Made by a program: the position numbers and the translations under genes. 46,755 nucleotides of DNA from Variibacter sp. (GTDB lineage Bacteria; Pseudomonadota; Alphaproteobacteria; Rhizobiales; Xanthobacteraceae): positions 1 to 46,755 of the forward strand of contig JADGHE010000023.1 of the NCBI GenBank assembly GCA_019689555.1, written 5' to 3'. The notes beneath the pieces are model-generated. The model did not search any database. It was not told the DNA's origin and saw only the letters and a program-made list of their open reading frames with translations. Below, one piece after another: positions 26,442-35,558 of the stretch; the first letter of the stretch is position 1; every line of letters begins with the position of its first letter.

Positions 26442-27299
26442 GTGGGCTCCGATCCCACGGCCCAGCCCGACGCAGATCCGGCCGCCCGCCCCCGCTTCGG
26501 CCGCGAGCTGTGGACGCGCGTCGCGTCCGCCCTGATCCTGGTGCCCGTCGCCATCGGGGCCGCCTATTTGGGCGGCTGGCCCTTCGCCCTGTTCTGGATG
26601 GTCGCAGGCCTCGGGGTTCTGTGGGAGTGGGGACGCCTGCTCTCCGCCCGAGCGGCCTGGAGCCTCGTCGCGGTCGGCGCGGCCGCGCTCGCGGCGGCCT
26701 GCCTCGCCGTGCTTTCCGCCCGGCCGCGCGACGCCGCCCTCGTGCTGGGCGCGGCCCTTGCGGGCGCCGGGCTCGTCGCGCGCGGCTGGTGGGGGCCTGC
26801 AGGGATCCTCTATGCCGGGAGCCTCGTCGTCGCCCCGATCCTGTTGCGCTCGGACCCGGGCTTCGGACTCGTGGCCCTGCTCCTCTTGTTCGCCGTCGTG
26901 TGGGCGACCGACATCGGCGCCTATTTCGGCGGGCGCCTGCTCGGCGGCCCCAGGCTGTGGCCCCGCGTGAGCCCGAACAAGACCTGGTCCGGCGCAGTGG
27001 TCGGCGCCGGGGTCGGCGTTGCGGGAGCGCTCGCCGTCGCGCGGACGGCGGGCCTCGAGAACCTCTCCTGGATCGCTGTCCTCGCGCTCGCTTTGTCGGC
27101 CGCCTCGCAGCTCGGGGACCTTTTGGAATCGGCCATCAAGCGCCGCTTCAGCGTCAAGGACGCAGGCCGGCTCATCCCCGGTCACGGCGGGCTGATGGAC
27201 CGGCTCGACGGGTTCATCGCGGCGGCGCTGCTCGCGGCCCTCATCGGCGTGGCGCGCGGGGGGCTCGAAGCGCCTTCCCGCGGCCTGTTGATCTGGTAA
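26442..27299 (+). CDS. cdsA: phosphatidate cytidylyltransferase
   Basis: Integral membrane enzyme that makes CDP-diacylglycerol from phosphatidate and CTP, the branch point for all phospholipids. About 285 residues with seven or eight hydrophobic helices. The family signature near the end is visible as SQLGDLLESAIKRRFSVKD followed by GHGGLMDRLDG, and PRVSPNKTWSG precedes it. The GTG at 26442 is chosen because it directly follows the uppS stop and begins an N-terminus leading into the first helix. The larger ORF from 26295 lies mostly inside uppS. The N-terminus is Pro/Ala-rich. Confidence 0.92.
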   Translation: MGSDPTAQPDADPAARPRFGRELWTRVASALILVPVAIGAAYLGGWPFALFWMVAGLGVLWEWGRLLSARAAWSLVAVGAAALAAACLAVLSARPRDAALVLGAALAGAGLVARGWWGPAGILYAGSLVVAPILLRSDPGFGLVALLLLFAVVWATDIGAYFGGRLLGGPRLWPRVSPNKTWSGAVVGAGVGVAGALAVARTAGLENLSWIAVLALALSAASQLGDLLESAIKRRFSVKDAGRLIPGHGGLMDRLDGFIAAALLAALIGVARGGLEAPSRGLLIW

Positions 27300-27308
27300 A
27301 GGACGGCA

Positions 27309-28538
27309 ATGCAAGCCGGAATGCCTCTTTACCGACCGGATTTTTCGCCGACCCGCGCGCCGCGGCGCGTGAGCATCCTCGGCGCCACCGGCTCGATCGG
27401 CGCAAGCACCGTCGATCTCGTGCGGCGCGAGCCGGCGCGTTACCAGGTCGAGGCGGTCACGGCCAATCACAACGCGGCGGCGCTGGGCGCGCTCGCGCGG
27501 GCGCTCGGCGCGCGCTTCGCGGCGGTGGCCGACCCCACCCGCTACAAGGAGCTCAAGGAGGCGCTCGCGGGATCGGGCATCGAGGCGGCCGCGGGTCCGC
27601 AGGCGATCGTCGAGGCGGCGGGCCGGCCGGCGGACTGGGTGATGGCGGCGATCGCCGGGGCCAGCGGCCTTGCGCCGACGCTCAACGCCGTGGCGCAGGG
27701 CGCCACCGTCGCCCTCGCCAACAAGGAGTGCCTGGTGTGCGCCGGATCGCTGTTCATGCGCCAGGCGGCCGCCGCCAAGGCGACCGTGCTTCCGGTCGAT
27801 TCCGAGCACAATGCGGTGTTCCAGGCGCTCGCGGCCGGACGGCGGACCGACCTCAGACGCCTTATTCTGACCGCCTCCGGCGGCCCGTTCCGCACCTTCA
27901 CGCGCGAGGCGCTGCGCAGTGTCACCCCCGAGCAGGCGCTGCGGCATCCCAACTGGTCGATGGGCCCGAAGATCACCGTCGATTCTGCGACGTTGATGAA
28001 CAAAGGCCTCGAACTCATTGAAGCTCATCATCTTTTCGGCGCAGCTCCGGACCAGATCGAGGTCCTCGTGCACCCCCAGTCCATCGTCCACGGGCTGGTC
28101 GAGTTCTGCGACGGCTCGATGATCGCGGCCTTTGCGGCACCGGACATGCGCATTCCGATCGGGCACTGCCTCGCCTGGCCGGAGCGCACCGAGTCCCCGG
28201 CGCCGCGGCTCGACCTCGCCGCCATTGCGACGCTCACCTTCGCCGCGCCCGATACCGAGCGCTTTCCGGCCTTGGCGCTCGCCCGGCAGGCGCTCGAAAT
28301 GGGGCAGGGGGCGCCGACCCTTCTCAACGCGGCGAACGAGGTCGCGGTGGCGGAGTTCCTGGCCGGCGCGCTGAGCTTCGTCGCCATTCCCGCTTTGGTC
28401 GAGGCGACCGTCGAGGCGGGCATCCGTCACGGGCTTGCGAGCGAGCCGGCCACGCTCGAGGATGCGCTCGCCCTCGACCATGCCGGCCGGGCGCTGGCGC
28501 GGGAACTTCTGCCTGAAATTGCCGTAAAGGCGTCCTAG
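27309..28538 (+). CDS. dxr: 1-deoxy-D-xylulose-5-phosphate reductoisomerase
   Basis: Second step of the MEP isoprenoid pathway: rearranges and reduces DXP to 2-C-methyl-D-erythritol 4-phosphate with NADPH and a divalent metal. The 409 residues have the NADPH loop [13 protein letters not shown], the [11 protein letters not shown] stretch, the metal-binding [21 protein letters not shown] and [20 protein letters not shown] with [16 protein letters not shown] lies six bases before the ATG, ten bases after cdsA. It supplies the precursor used by UppS two genes upstream. Confidence 0.96.
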   Translation: MQAGMPLYRPDFSPTRAPRRVSILGATGSIGASTVDLVRREPARYQVEAVTANHNAAALGALARALGARFAAVADPTRYKELKEALAGSGIEAAAGPQAIVEAAGRPADWVMAAIAGASGLAPTLNAVAQGATVALANKECLVCAGSLFMRQAAAAKATVLPVDSEHNAVFQALAAGRRTDLRRLILTASGGPFRTFTREALRSVTPEQALRHPNWSMGPKITVDSATLMNKGLELIEAHHLFGAAPDQIEVLVHPQSIVHGLVEFCDGSMIAAFAAPDMRIPIGHCLAWPERTESPAPRLDLAAIATLTFAAPDTERFPALALARQALEMGQGAPTLLNAANEVAVAEFLAGALSFVAIPALVEATVEAGIRHGLASEPATLEDALALDHAGRALARELLPEIAVKAS

Positions 28539-28571
28539 AACTTGCCCTTGCACACCTGAAAGAGGTGAGGA

Positions 28572-29720
28572 ATGGGGTTGCTGAGCGATATTCCTGGATG
28601 GGGCGGCTGGCTCTTCAGCTATCTCGTTCCTTTTCTGTTCGTCCTCACGCTGGTCGTCTTCTTCCACGAGCTCGGTCATTTCCTGGTCGCCCGCCTGTGC
28701 GGCGTGCGGGTGCTGGTCTTTTCCATCGGCTTCGGCCCCGAACTCCTGGGGTTCACGGACCGGCGGGGCACGCGCTGGAAGATCGCCGCCGTGCCGCTCG
28801 GCGGCTACGTGAAGTTTTTCGGCGACGAGAACGCCGCGAGCGTGCCGGACGAGGCGGCGCTCGCGGCCATGACGGAGGAGGAGCGCCGCCACAGCTTCTT
28901 CCACAAATCCGTGGGGCGCCGCGCGGCGATCGTCGCAGCGGGGCCGTTCGCCAATTTCCTCCTCGCCGTCGTCATTTTTGCCGGCGTCTTCATCTTCTAC
29001 GGCAAGCCGATCACCTCGGCCCGCGTGGACTCGGTGCAGCCGGGCAGCGCCGCGGCGGCAGCCGGCTTCCAGCCCGGCGACCTGATCCTCTCGATCGACG
29101 GCCGCAGGATCGAGAGCTTCGGCGACATGCAGCGAATCGTCAGCACGCGCGCCGGCGAACGGCTCACCTTCGTGGTGGAGCGGGGTGGGGTCGAGGTGAC
29201 GCTCCAGGCCGCGCCCGCGCTCAAGGAGGTCAAGGACAATTTCGGCAACGTGCACCGCATCGGGGTGCTCGGCATCACGCGGTCCATGAAGCCGGGCGAC
29301 GTGAAGATCGAGCGCGTCGGATCGGTGGCCGCGGTCGGCATGGCCCTGGAGGAGACCTGGTTCGTGGTCGACCGCACCCTCTCCTACATCGTCGGCGTCG
29401 TGGTCGGGCGCGAATCCGCCGATCAGCTCGGCGGGCCGATTCGCATCGCGCAGGTCTCCGGGCAGGTGGCGACCGCGGGATTCGTGGCTCTGCTGCACCT
29501 CGCCGCCGTGCTCTCGGTCTCGATCGGCCTGCTCAACCTCTTTCCGATTCCGCTCCTCGACGGGGGACATCTTCTATTCTACGGCATCGAGGCGGTGCGG
29601 GGGCGCCCCCTGTCGGAAAGGGCCCAGGAAATGGGCTTTCGCATTGGTCTCGCGATCGTGCTGATGCTGATGATCTTCGCCACCTTCAACGATATCCTCC
29701 ATCTCGTCTCCGCCTCCTGA
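28572..29720 (+). CDS. rseP: RIP metalloprotease RseP (site-2 protease)
   Basis: Intramembrane zinc protease that cleaves anti-sigma factors or signal peptide remnants in the inner membrane. The 382 residues contain the zinc motif FFHELGHFLVA (H32-E33-x-x-H36) in the first helix, one PDZ domain (about 130-200, GSAAAAAGFQPGDLILSIDG), and the third zinc ligand in NLFPIPLLDGGHLL (about 321-334). E. coli RseP has two PDZ domains and about 450 residues. The single PDZ is typical of alphaproteobacteria. AGAGGTGAGGA precedes the ATG. Placed between dxr and bamA as in most proteobacteria. Confidence 0.95.
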   Translation: MGLLSDIPGWGGWLFSYLVPFLFVLTLVVFFHELGHFLVARLCGVRVLVFSIGFGPELLGFTDRRGTRWKIAAVPLGGYVKFFGDENAASVPDEAALAAMTEEERRHSFFHKSVGRRAAIVAAGPFANFLLAVVIFAGVFIFYGKPITSARVDSVQPGSAAAAAGFQPGDLILSIDGRRIESFGDMQRIVSTRAGERLTFVVERGGVEVTLQAAPALKEVKDNFGNVHRIGVLGITRSMKPGDVKIERVGSVAAVGMALEETWFVVDRTLSYIVGVVVGRESADQLGGPIRIAQVSGQVATAGFVALLHLAAVLSVSIGLLNLFPIPLLDGGHLLFYGIEAVRGRPLSERAQEMGFRIGLAIVLMLMIFATFNDILHLVSAS

Positions 29721-29774
29721 CCGTGGCGATCGCGCAACGCTTTGGGGCGGAAAAAGGATCGGGGGAATTCCGGC

Positions 29775-29829
29775 GCTTGCAGGCCACGAAAAAGCCTCTA
29801 CAAGCGACGAACCATAGAACGATGGTTCG
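29775..29829 (+). other. two hairpins between rseP and bamA
   Basis: Stem one: GCTTG-c-AGGC (29775-29784) with GCCT-cta-CAAGC (29794-29805). Stem two: perfect 8-base arms CGAACCAT (29808-29815) and ATGGTTCG (29822-29829) with a six-base loop. They end 38 bases before the bamA start and lack T-runs. They may be RNA processing or stability elements that separate rseP from bamA levels. Confidence 0.45.
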
Positions 29830-29867
29830 CTCGGCCGGATGACAAGAAGACTTAGGGCGCTTTGCGC

Positions 29868-32264
29868 ATGAGACTGTTGGTGCGGTTGTTGAGGGGGGCG
29901 GGCGTCGCCGCCGCGTTGATTGGCGGCAGCGTCGGGATCAATGGTTTGAGCGCGGCCCTGCCGGGGGCGGCCGCCTGGGCGCAAGCCGCAAGTTCGATCG
30001 TCGTGCAGGGCAACCGGCGCGTCGATGCGGAGACGATTCGCTCGTATTTCCGCACCGGCCCGGGCGAGCGGCTCGACGCCGTGAAGATCGACGAGGCCTA
30101 CAAGGCCTTGCTGGCGACGGGCCTGTTCGAGGACGTGCGCATCTCCCAGTCGGGCGGGCGGATCGTGGTGACGGTGGTCGAGGCCAGCGTCATCAACCGC
30201 ATCCAGTTCGAGGGTAACCGGGCGGTCAAGGACGAGCAGCTCTCGGCCGAGATCCAGTCCAAGCCGCGGGGGCCGCTGTCGCGCCAGATCGTCCGCGCCG
30301 ACGTGCAGCGCATCATCGACATCTACCGGGCCGCGGGCCGCTACAATGTCCGCGTCGAGCCGAAATACATCGACCGCGGCAACGGCCGTGTCGACCTCGT
30401 CTTCGAGATCGACGAGGGCAAGAAGATCACGGTCAAGAGCATCCAGTTCGTCGGCAACCGCGCCTTCTCCGCCAGCCGGCTGCGCGACGTCATCAAGACG
30501 TCCGAGAGCGGGCTGCTCAGCATTTTCCGCTCGACCGACGTCTACGACCCCGACCGCATCGAGGCCGACCGGGACCTGCTGCGCCGGTTCTATTTGCGTC
30601 ACGGCTACGCCGACGTGCGAATCGTCTCGGCCGTGGCCCAGTTCGACCCGAGCAGGAACGGCTTCATCGTCACGTTCACCATCGAGGAAGGCGAGCCCTA
30701 CCGGTTCGGCGTCGTCGACGTGCAGTCGAACGTGCGCGAGGTCGACCCGGCGGCGCTGCGCAGCCTGCTCAAGATGCGCTCCGGCGCCACCTACGACGCC
30801 GAGGCGGTGGAGAAGACCGTCGAGTCGATGTCCATCGAGCTCGCCAAGCGCGGCTATGCCTTCGCGCAGGTGCGGCCGCGCGGGGACCGCAACTTCGAGG
30901 CGCGCACCGTCGACGTCGTCTTCGTCGTCGACCAGGGGCCGCGCACCTATATCGAGCGCATCGTCGTTCGCGGCAACACGCGCACGCGCGACTACGTGAT
31001 CCGCCGCGAGTTCGACATCGGCGAAGGCGACGCCTACAACCAGGCGTTGATCGACCGCGCCGAGCGGCGGCTCAAGAACCTCGCCTATTTCAGGAGCGTC
31101 CGCATCACCAGCGAGCCGGGCTCGGCGCCCGACCGCGTGATCGTCAATGTCGATGTCGAGGAGCAGTCGACCGGCGAATTCTCGGTCGCCGGCGGCTACT
31201 CGACGGCGGACGGCTTCCTCGCCGAGGTCAGCGTCGCCGAGCGCAACCTGCTCGGGCGCGGCCAGTTCGCCAAGGCGTCGGTGCAGTACGGCCAGCGCGC
31301 CAAGGGCTTCGAGCTGTCGTTTGTCGAGCCCTATCTGTTCGACTACCGGCTGGCCTTCGGCGTCGACATCTTCGCGCGCACGATTCTGCCGTCCTCGTTC
31401 CAGTCCTACGAGCTGCGGACGGCGGGCGGCGCCGTCCGCTTCGGCGTTCCGATCACCGAAGAGCTGAGCGCGCAGCTGCGGTACTCGGCCTATACGCGCG
31501 ACATCCGGCTCGACCCCATCTTCAACTGCTTCCCGCCGAGCTCCGGCTGTACGCCGGCTGCGCCTGCGCTTCGGCAGGCTGCGGATGCGGGGTCGGTCCT
31601 CACCTCTCTCGTAGGCTACACGCTCGCCTACAACACCCTCGACAACAACAAGAATCCGACCAAGGGGCTGCTCGCCGAGCTGAAGCAGGACTTCGCCGGC
31701 GTCGGCGGCGACGTGAAGTTCATCCGCACGACCGGCGACGCGCGGCTCTACTACGAGGTCGGCTGGGATCTCATTGCGCTGTTCCGGGTCCAGGGCGGCC
31801 ACATCGCCTCCTGGGGCGGCCAGCAGCTCAGCATGCTCGACCACTTCTTCATGGGCCCCAACTTGGTCCGCGGCTTCGCCCCGGCCGGCATCGGCCCGCG
31901 CGACATAACCCCCGGTTCGACGCGTGACGCGCTCGGCGGCACCATGTACTGGGGCGCGACGGTCGAGCTGCAGTATCCGCTGTTCTTCGCGCCGAAGGAC
32001 TTCGGCATGAAGGCGGCTGTCTTTGCCGATGCGGGTTCGCTGTGGGACTATCGGGGCATCGAGCAGTTCCAGGGGCAGACGATCATTCCGTCGGACAAGA
32101 ACGTCATTCGGTCCTCGGTGGGCGTCGGCCTGATCTGGGAATCGCCGTTCGGGCCGCTGCGCTTCGATTACGCGATCCCCGTCACCACGGCGGGCCGGGA
32201 CGCCAATGGGCAGCCCATCGACCGCATCCAGGAGTTCCGGTTCAGCGGCGGGACGAGATTCTGA
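29868..32264 (+). CDS. bamA: outer membrane protein assembly factor BamA
   Basis: Central Omp85 component of the BAM complex that inserts beta-barrel proteins. The 798 residues have a signal peptide (to about ALPGAAAWAQA), five POTRA domains (about 43-390, each with patterns such as FEGNRAVKDEQL and IQFVGNRAFSASRLRDVI), and a 16-strand barrel. The barrel carries the conserved loop-six motif in GPNLVRGFAPAGIG and ends with the required C-terminal Phe (FSGGTRF). The ATG at 29868 is preferred to the TTG at 29862. The upstream TAGGG is rather distant. It is followed by lpxD after 33 bases, without the skp/ompH gene often found there. Confidence 0.95.
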   Translation: MRLLVRLLRGAGVAAALIGGSVGINGLSAALPGAAAWAQAASSIVVQGNRRVDAETIRSYFRTGPGERLDAVKIDEAYKALLATGLFEDVRISQSGGRIVVTVVEASVINRIQFEGNRAVKDEQLSAEIQSKPRGPLSRQIVRADVQRIIDIYRAAGRYNVRVEPKYIDRGNGRVDLVFEIDEGKKITVKSIQFVGNRAFSASRLRDVIKTSESGLLSIFRSTDVYDPDRIEADRDLLRRFYLRHGYADVRIVSAVAQFDPSRNGFIVTFTIEEGEPYRFGVVDVQSNVREVDPAALRSLLKMRSGATYDAEAVEKTVESMSIELAKRGYAFAQVRPRGDRNFEARTVDVVFVVDQGPRTYIERIVVRGNTRTRDYVIRREFDIGEGDAYNQALIDRAERRLKNLAYFRSVRITSEPGSAPDRVIVNVDVEEQSTGEFSVAGGYSTADGFLAEVSVAERNLLGRGQFAKASVQYGQRAKGFELSFVEPYLFDYRLAFGVDIFARTILPSSFQSYELRTAGGAVRFGVPITEELSAQLRYSAYTRDIRLDPIFNCFPPSSGCTPAAPALRQAADAGSVLTSLVGYTLAYNTLDNNKNPTKGLLAELKQDFAGVGGDVKFIRTTGDARLYYEVGWDLIALFRVQGGHIASWGGQQLSMLDHFFMGPNLVRGFAPAGIGPRDITPGSTRDALGGTMYWGATVELQYPLFFAPKDFGMKAAVFADAGSLWDYRGIEQFQGQTIIPSDKNVIRSSVGVGLIWESPFGPLRFDYAIPVTTAGRDANGQPIDRIQEFRFSGGTRF

Positions 32265-32297
32265 CGGGCGGCCGCGGCGGATGCGCCACGGGCTGGC

Positions 32298-33374
32298 ATG
32301 AGCGAACCGCGCTTCTATAGTTCCTCTCGGCCGCTGCGCGTGCGCGAGATCGCGGAGCTTGCCGGCGCCCCGGTCCCCGCGGGAGAAGCGGCCGAACGGT
32401 GCGTCACCGGCATCGCCGCGCTGGATCGGGCCGGGCCGAAGGATCTCGCGTTCCTTGACAACCCCAAATACGCCCGCGACCTTCCCGGCACGCGGGCGGG
32501 GGTCTGCCTCACGACGGCGCGCTTCGCGCCCCGGGTGCCGGCCGGAACCGTCGCGTTGGTAACGCGCGAGCCCTACCGGGCCTTCGTCGCGGCGGCGAGC
32601 GCGCTGTTTCCCGACGCCTTGCGTCCTTCCTCCCTGTTCGGCGCGGAGGCGGTGGCGCCGGGCGCGTTCGTGAGCCCCGCGGCGCTGCTCGAGCCCGGGG
32701 TGCGGGTCGATCCCGGGGCGGTCATCGGGCCGGGGGCGGAGATCGGCGCCGGAACCGTCATCGGCGCCGGCGCGGCGATCGGCCCGGGGGTGCGAATCGG
32801 CCGCGACTGCAGCATCGGGGCCGGGGCGACGATTACCCATGCGCTGATCGGCGACCGCGTCATCATCCATCCCGGTTGCCGAATCGGCCAGGACGGATTC
32901 GGCTACGTCATGGGGGCGCGGCACCGGAAGGTGCCGCAGATCGGCCGTGTCATCATCCAGGACGACGTGGAGATCGGCGCCAACACCACCATCGACCGCG
33001 GGGCGAACCGCGACACCGTGATCGGAGAGGGCACAAAGATCGACAACCTTGTGCAGGTCGGCCACAATGTCTCTATTGGGCGTCATTGCGTCATCGTCGC
33101 GCAGACCGGCCTCTCCGGCAGCACGACGCTGGGCGATTACGTGGTGCTGGGGGCGCGCGTCGGAACCAACAATCACGTCACCATAGGCGAGGGGGCGCAG
33201 ATTGCCGCGATCAGCATCGTGAACGACGACGTTCCCCCGGGGGCGCGCTGGGGCGGCACGCCCGCCAAGCCCGTGAGGCTCTGGTTCCGCGAGATGAAGA
33301 CGCTTGAGCAACTGGCCCGCGGCGGCGCCGGCGACCGGCCGGCGGGCGCCGAGGGTGCATCCGAAGACGCATGA
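32298..33374 (+). CDS. lpxD: UDP-3-O-(3-hydroxyacyl)glucosamine N-acyltransferase
   Basis: Third step of lipid A synthesis: transfers an R-3-hydroxyacyl chain from ACP to the 2-amine of UDP-3-O-acyl-glucosamine. The 358 residues comprise an N-terminal uridine-binding domain (about 1-110, with [10 protein letters not shown]), then a left-handed beta-helix of hexapeptide repeats (about 115-320, e.g. [16 protein letters not shown]). The catalytic His lies in [16 protein letters not shown], and [10 protein letters not shown] is conserved. The C-terminus is a short helix. The stop overlaps the fabZ ATG (ATGA), so translation is probably coupled. Confidence 0.96.
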   Translation: MSEPRFYSSSRPLRVREIAELAGAPVPAGEAAERCVTGIAALDRAGPKDLAFLDNPKYARDLPGTRAGVCLTTARFAPRVPAGTVALVTREPYRAFVAAASALFPDALRPSSLFGAEAVAPGAFVSPAALLEPGVRVDPGAVIGPGAEIGAGTVIGAGAAIGPGVRIGRDCSIGAGATITHALIGDRVIIHPGCRIGQDGFGYVMGARHRKVPQIGRVIIQDDVEIGANTTIDRGANRDTVIGEGTKIDNLVQVGHNVSIGRHCVIVAQTGLSGSTTLGDYVVLGARVGTNNHVTIGEGAQIAAISIVNDDVPPGARWGGTPAKPVRLWFREMKTLEQLARGGAGDRPAGAEGASEDA

Positions 33375-33838
33375 GGGACCCGATGGAGGCAAAGGCCGCA
33401 GACACGCTCGACATCCAGCAGATCATGGCGGCCTTGCCGCATCGCTATCCGTTTCTGCTGGTCGACCGCATCGAGCGCATCGTCGGCGACGAGTCCTGCG
33501 TGGGCATCAAGAACGTCACGATCAACGAGCCCTTCTTCCCGGGGCACTTCCCCGGCCGGCCCGTGATGCCGGGTGTCCTGCTGCTGGAGGGCATGGCCCA
33601 GACTGCGGGCGTCATCTGCGCCATGGCCCTGGGGCGGACCGAGCCGGCGCGAAGCGTGTATCTCCTCACCATCGACAAGGCGAAGTTCCGTCGGCCGGTG
33701 GTGCCCGGGGACCGCGTCGAGTTCCACATGAACAAGATCAATCAGCGCCGGACCATGTGGTGGTTCCGCGGCGAGGCGAAGGTGGACGGTCAGATTGTCT
33801 GCGAGGCCGAGATCGGCGCCATGATCGCCGAGCGGTAG
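33371..33838 (+). CDS. fabZ: 3-hydroxyacyl-[acyl-carrier-protein] dehydratase FabZ
   Basis: Dehydrates 3-hydroxyacyl-ACP in fatty acid elongation and so competes with LpxA and LpxD for the same substrate, which explains its place between them. The 155 residues have a hot-dog fold with [12 protein letters not shown], the catalytic H59 in [16 protein letters not shown] and E73 in [11 protein letters not shown], and [10 protein letters not shown]. The ATG overlaps the lpxD stop. An alternative ATG four codons later is equally possible. lpxA starts three bases after its stop. Confidence 0.96.
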   Translation: MRDPMEAKAADTLDIQQIMAALPHRYPFLLVDRIERIVGDESCVGIKNVTINEPFFPGHFPGRPVMPGVLLLEGMAQTAGVICAMALGRTEPARSVYLLTIDKAKFRRPVVPGDRVEFHMNKINQRRTMWWFRGEAKVDGQIVCEAEIGAMIAER

Positions 33839-33841
33839 CTC

Positions 33842-34657
33842 ATGGCTGCAGCTCGTATTCACCCGCTCGCGCAGGTCGATCCCGCAGCGCGGATCGCCGA
33901 GGACGTCGAGATCGGGCCCTTCTGCGTCGTCGGTCCGAACGTCTCGTTGGGGCCGGGCTGCCGCCTAATCGCGCAGGTGCATGTCGGCGGCCATACCACG
34001 ATCGGGGCCCGCACCGTCGTCTATCCCCAGGCCGTGCTCGGCATGCCGCCGCAGTCCTTCAAGTACGGCGGCGGTCCGACGCGGCTGGTGATCGGTGCGG
34101 ACTGCACGATCCGCGAAGGCGTCACCATGAGCACCGGCACCGAAGACGGCGGCGGGGTCACGGAAGTCGGCGACCACGGCCTGTTCATGGCTTATTCCCA
34201 CGTCGCCCACGACTGCCGGGTGGGGCATCACGTCGTCTTCGCCAACAACACGACCCTCGCCGGCCATTGCGAGATCGGCGATCACGTCTTCATCGCCGGC
34301 CTGTCGGCCTTGCACCAGTTCACCCGCGTCGGCGCGGGCGCCATGATCGCGGGCATGTCGGGCATTCGCGGCGACGTGATCCCATTCGGGCTCGCGGACG
34401 GGCGGCCGGCGCGGCTGGTCGGGGTCAACGTCATCGGCATGAAGCGGCGCGGCTATACTGCGGAGGCGTGCGCGGCCGCCCGCAAGGCCTATTTCATGCT
34501 GTTCCGGGGCTCCGGATCGCTCGAGGAGCGGGTGGCGGCGACGGAGGCCGCGCTCGGGGCGGAGCCCGTGGTGGCGCAAATCCTCGCCTTCATTCGCGCG
34601 CGCGGGAAGCGGCCGCTGTGTCGGGCGGCTCGCGCGGACGCGACGGATGAGGAATGA
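33842..34657 (+). CDS. lpxA: acyl-[ACP]--UDP-N-acetylglucosamine O-acyltransferase
   Basis: First step of lipid A synthesis: acylates the 3-OH of UDP-GlcNAc. It is a 271-residue trimeric left-handed beta-helix. The N-terminal hexapeptide repeats begin IHPLAQVDPAARIAEDVEIG. The catalytic H123 is in YSHVAHDCRVGHHVV, and the hydrocarbon-ruler region follows (GLSALHQFTRVG, IPFGLADGRPARLVGVN). The C-terminal helical domain (KRRGYTAEACAAARKAY) is complete. It overlaps lpxI by 11 bases. Confidence 0.97.
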   Translation: MAAARIHPLAQVDPAARIAEDVEIGPFCVVGPNVSLGPGCRLIAQVHVGGHTTIGARTVVYPQAVLGMPPQSFKYGGGPTRLVIGADCTIREGVTMSTGTEDGGGVTEVGDHGLFMAYSHVAHDCRVGHHVVFANNTTLAGHCEIGDHVFIAGLSALHQFTRVGAGAMIAGMSGIRGDVIPFGLADGRPARLVGVNVIGMKRRGYTAEACAAARKAYFMLFRGSGSLEERVAATEAALGAEPVVAQILAFIRARGKRPLCRAARADATDEE

Positions 34658-35558
34658 TCAGGCACCGCCCGGGCCGGAGGCGCCGCCGCCCCATGCGGCA
34701 GGCGACGCAGGACCGGTTGCGATCATCTGCGGCGGCGGCCCGCTGCCGGCCGCGGTCGCCGAGGCCGCGGTGCGCGCGGGGCGCGACGTCTATCTCCTCG
34801 CCATCGAGGGGTGGGCCGATGCGGCCGCCGTCGGTCGCTTCCGGCACGACTGGATCAAGCTCGGGCAGTTCGGCCGCATCCGCAGGCTGATGCGGGCGCA
34901 GGGCTGCCGCGACGTGGTCTTCATTGGCAACGTGCTGCGGCCCTCCGTCCGGATGCTGAGCCTCGATTGGCTCACGCTGCGCCTGCTGCCGCGCGCCCTC
35001 GATCTCGCGCGCGGGGGCGACGACCGGCTGCTCTCCGGCCTTGGCCGCATCTTCGAGGAGCACGGCTTCCGCGTCGTCGGCGCTCACGAACTCGCGCCGG
35101 AAATCCTGGTGCCCGAGGGCCCGCTCGGCCGCGTCGCCCCGTCGGCGCGCGACGCCGCCGACGCCGTGCGCGGATTCGCGGTGATCGAGGCCATCGGCGC
35201 GTTCGATATCGGCCAGGCCGCCGTCGTCGCCGACGGCCACGTGCTCGCCGTCGAGGCCGTCGAGGGGACGGACAACATGCTTGCCCGCATCGCAGACCTG
35301 CGGGAGGAGGGGCGCGTCCGCACGCCGCCCGGTGTCGGCGTCCTCGTCAAGGCGCCGAAGCCGCAGCAGGATCGGCGGCTCGACTTGCCGGCCATCGGCC
35401 CGCGGACGGTCGAGAACGTGCGCCGCGCGGGGCTCGCCGGCGTCGCGGTCCGCGCGGGCGAGGTCATCGTCGCCGAGCCGGCGGCGGTGGTGAGCGCCGC
35501 CGACGCGGCCGGACTGTTCGTAGCGGGTTTCGTCCACGGCTCGACCGCGCTCCCATGA
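34647..35558 (+). CDS. lpxI: UDP-2,3-diacylglucosamine pyrophosphatase LpxI
   Basis: Hydrolyses UDP-2,3-diacylglucosamine to lipid X and UMP. It is the alphaproteobacterial replacement for LpxH. The 303 residues show the family pattern: VAIICGGGPLPAAVAEAA near residue 24, WIKLGQFGRIRRLMRAQG, VFIGNVLRPS, then DDRLLSGLGRIFEEHGF and the C-terminal DUF1009 domain with ADGHVLAVEAVEGTDNML and GVLVKAPKPQQDRRLDLPAIG. The start overlaps lpxA, and the stop overlaps the lpxB ATG. The first 22 residues are a Pro/Ala-rich leader, somewhat longer than usual. Confidence 0.94.
   Translation: MRNDQAPPGPEAPPPHAAGDAGPVAIICGGGPLPAAVAEAAVRAGRDVYLLAIEGWADAAAVGRFRHDWIKLGQFGRIRRLMRAQGCRDVVFIGNVLRPSVRMLSLDWLTLRLLPRALDLARGGDDRLLSGLGRIFEEHGFRVVGAHELAPEILVPEGPLGRVAPSARDAADAVRGFAVIEAIGAFDIGQAAVVADGHVLAVEAVEGTDNMLARIADLREEGRVRTPPGVGVLVKAPKPQQDRRLDLPAIGPRTVENVRRAGLAGVAVRAGEVIVAEPAAVVSAADAAGLFVAGFVHGSTALP

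Noticed and set aside
26307-29570. 1087-residue minus-strand ORF opposite uppS to rseP
   Set aside because: Spans several known genes on the other strand and shows no domain or ribosome site.
29574-33392. 1272-residue minus-strand ORF opposite bamA and lpxD
   Set aside because: Antisense shadow of bamA and lpxD, low complexity and without recognisable motifs.
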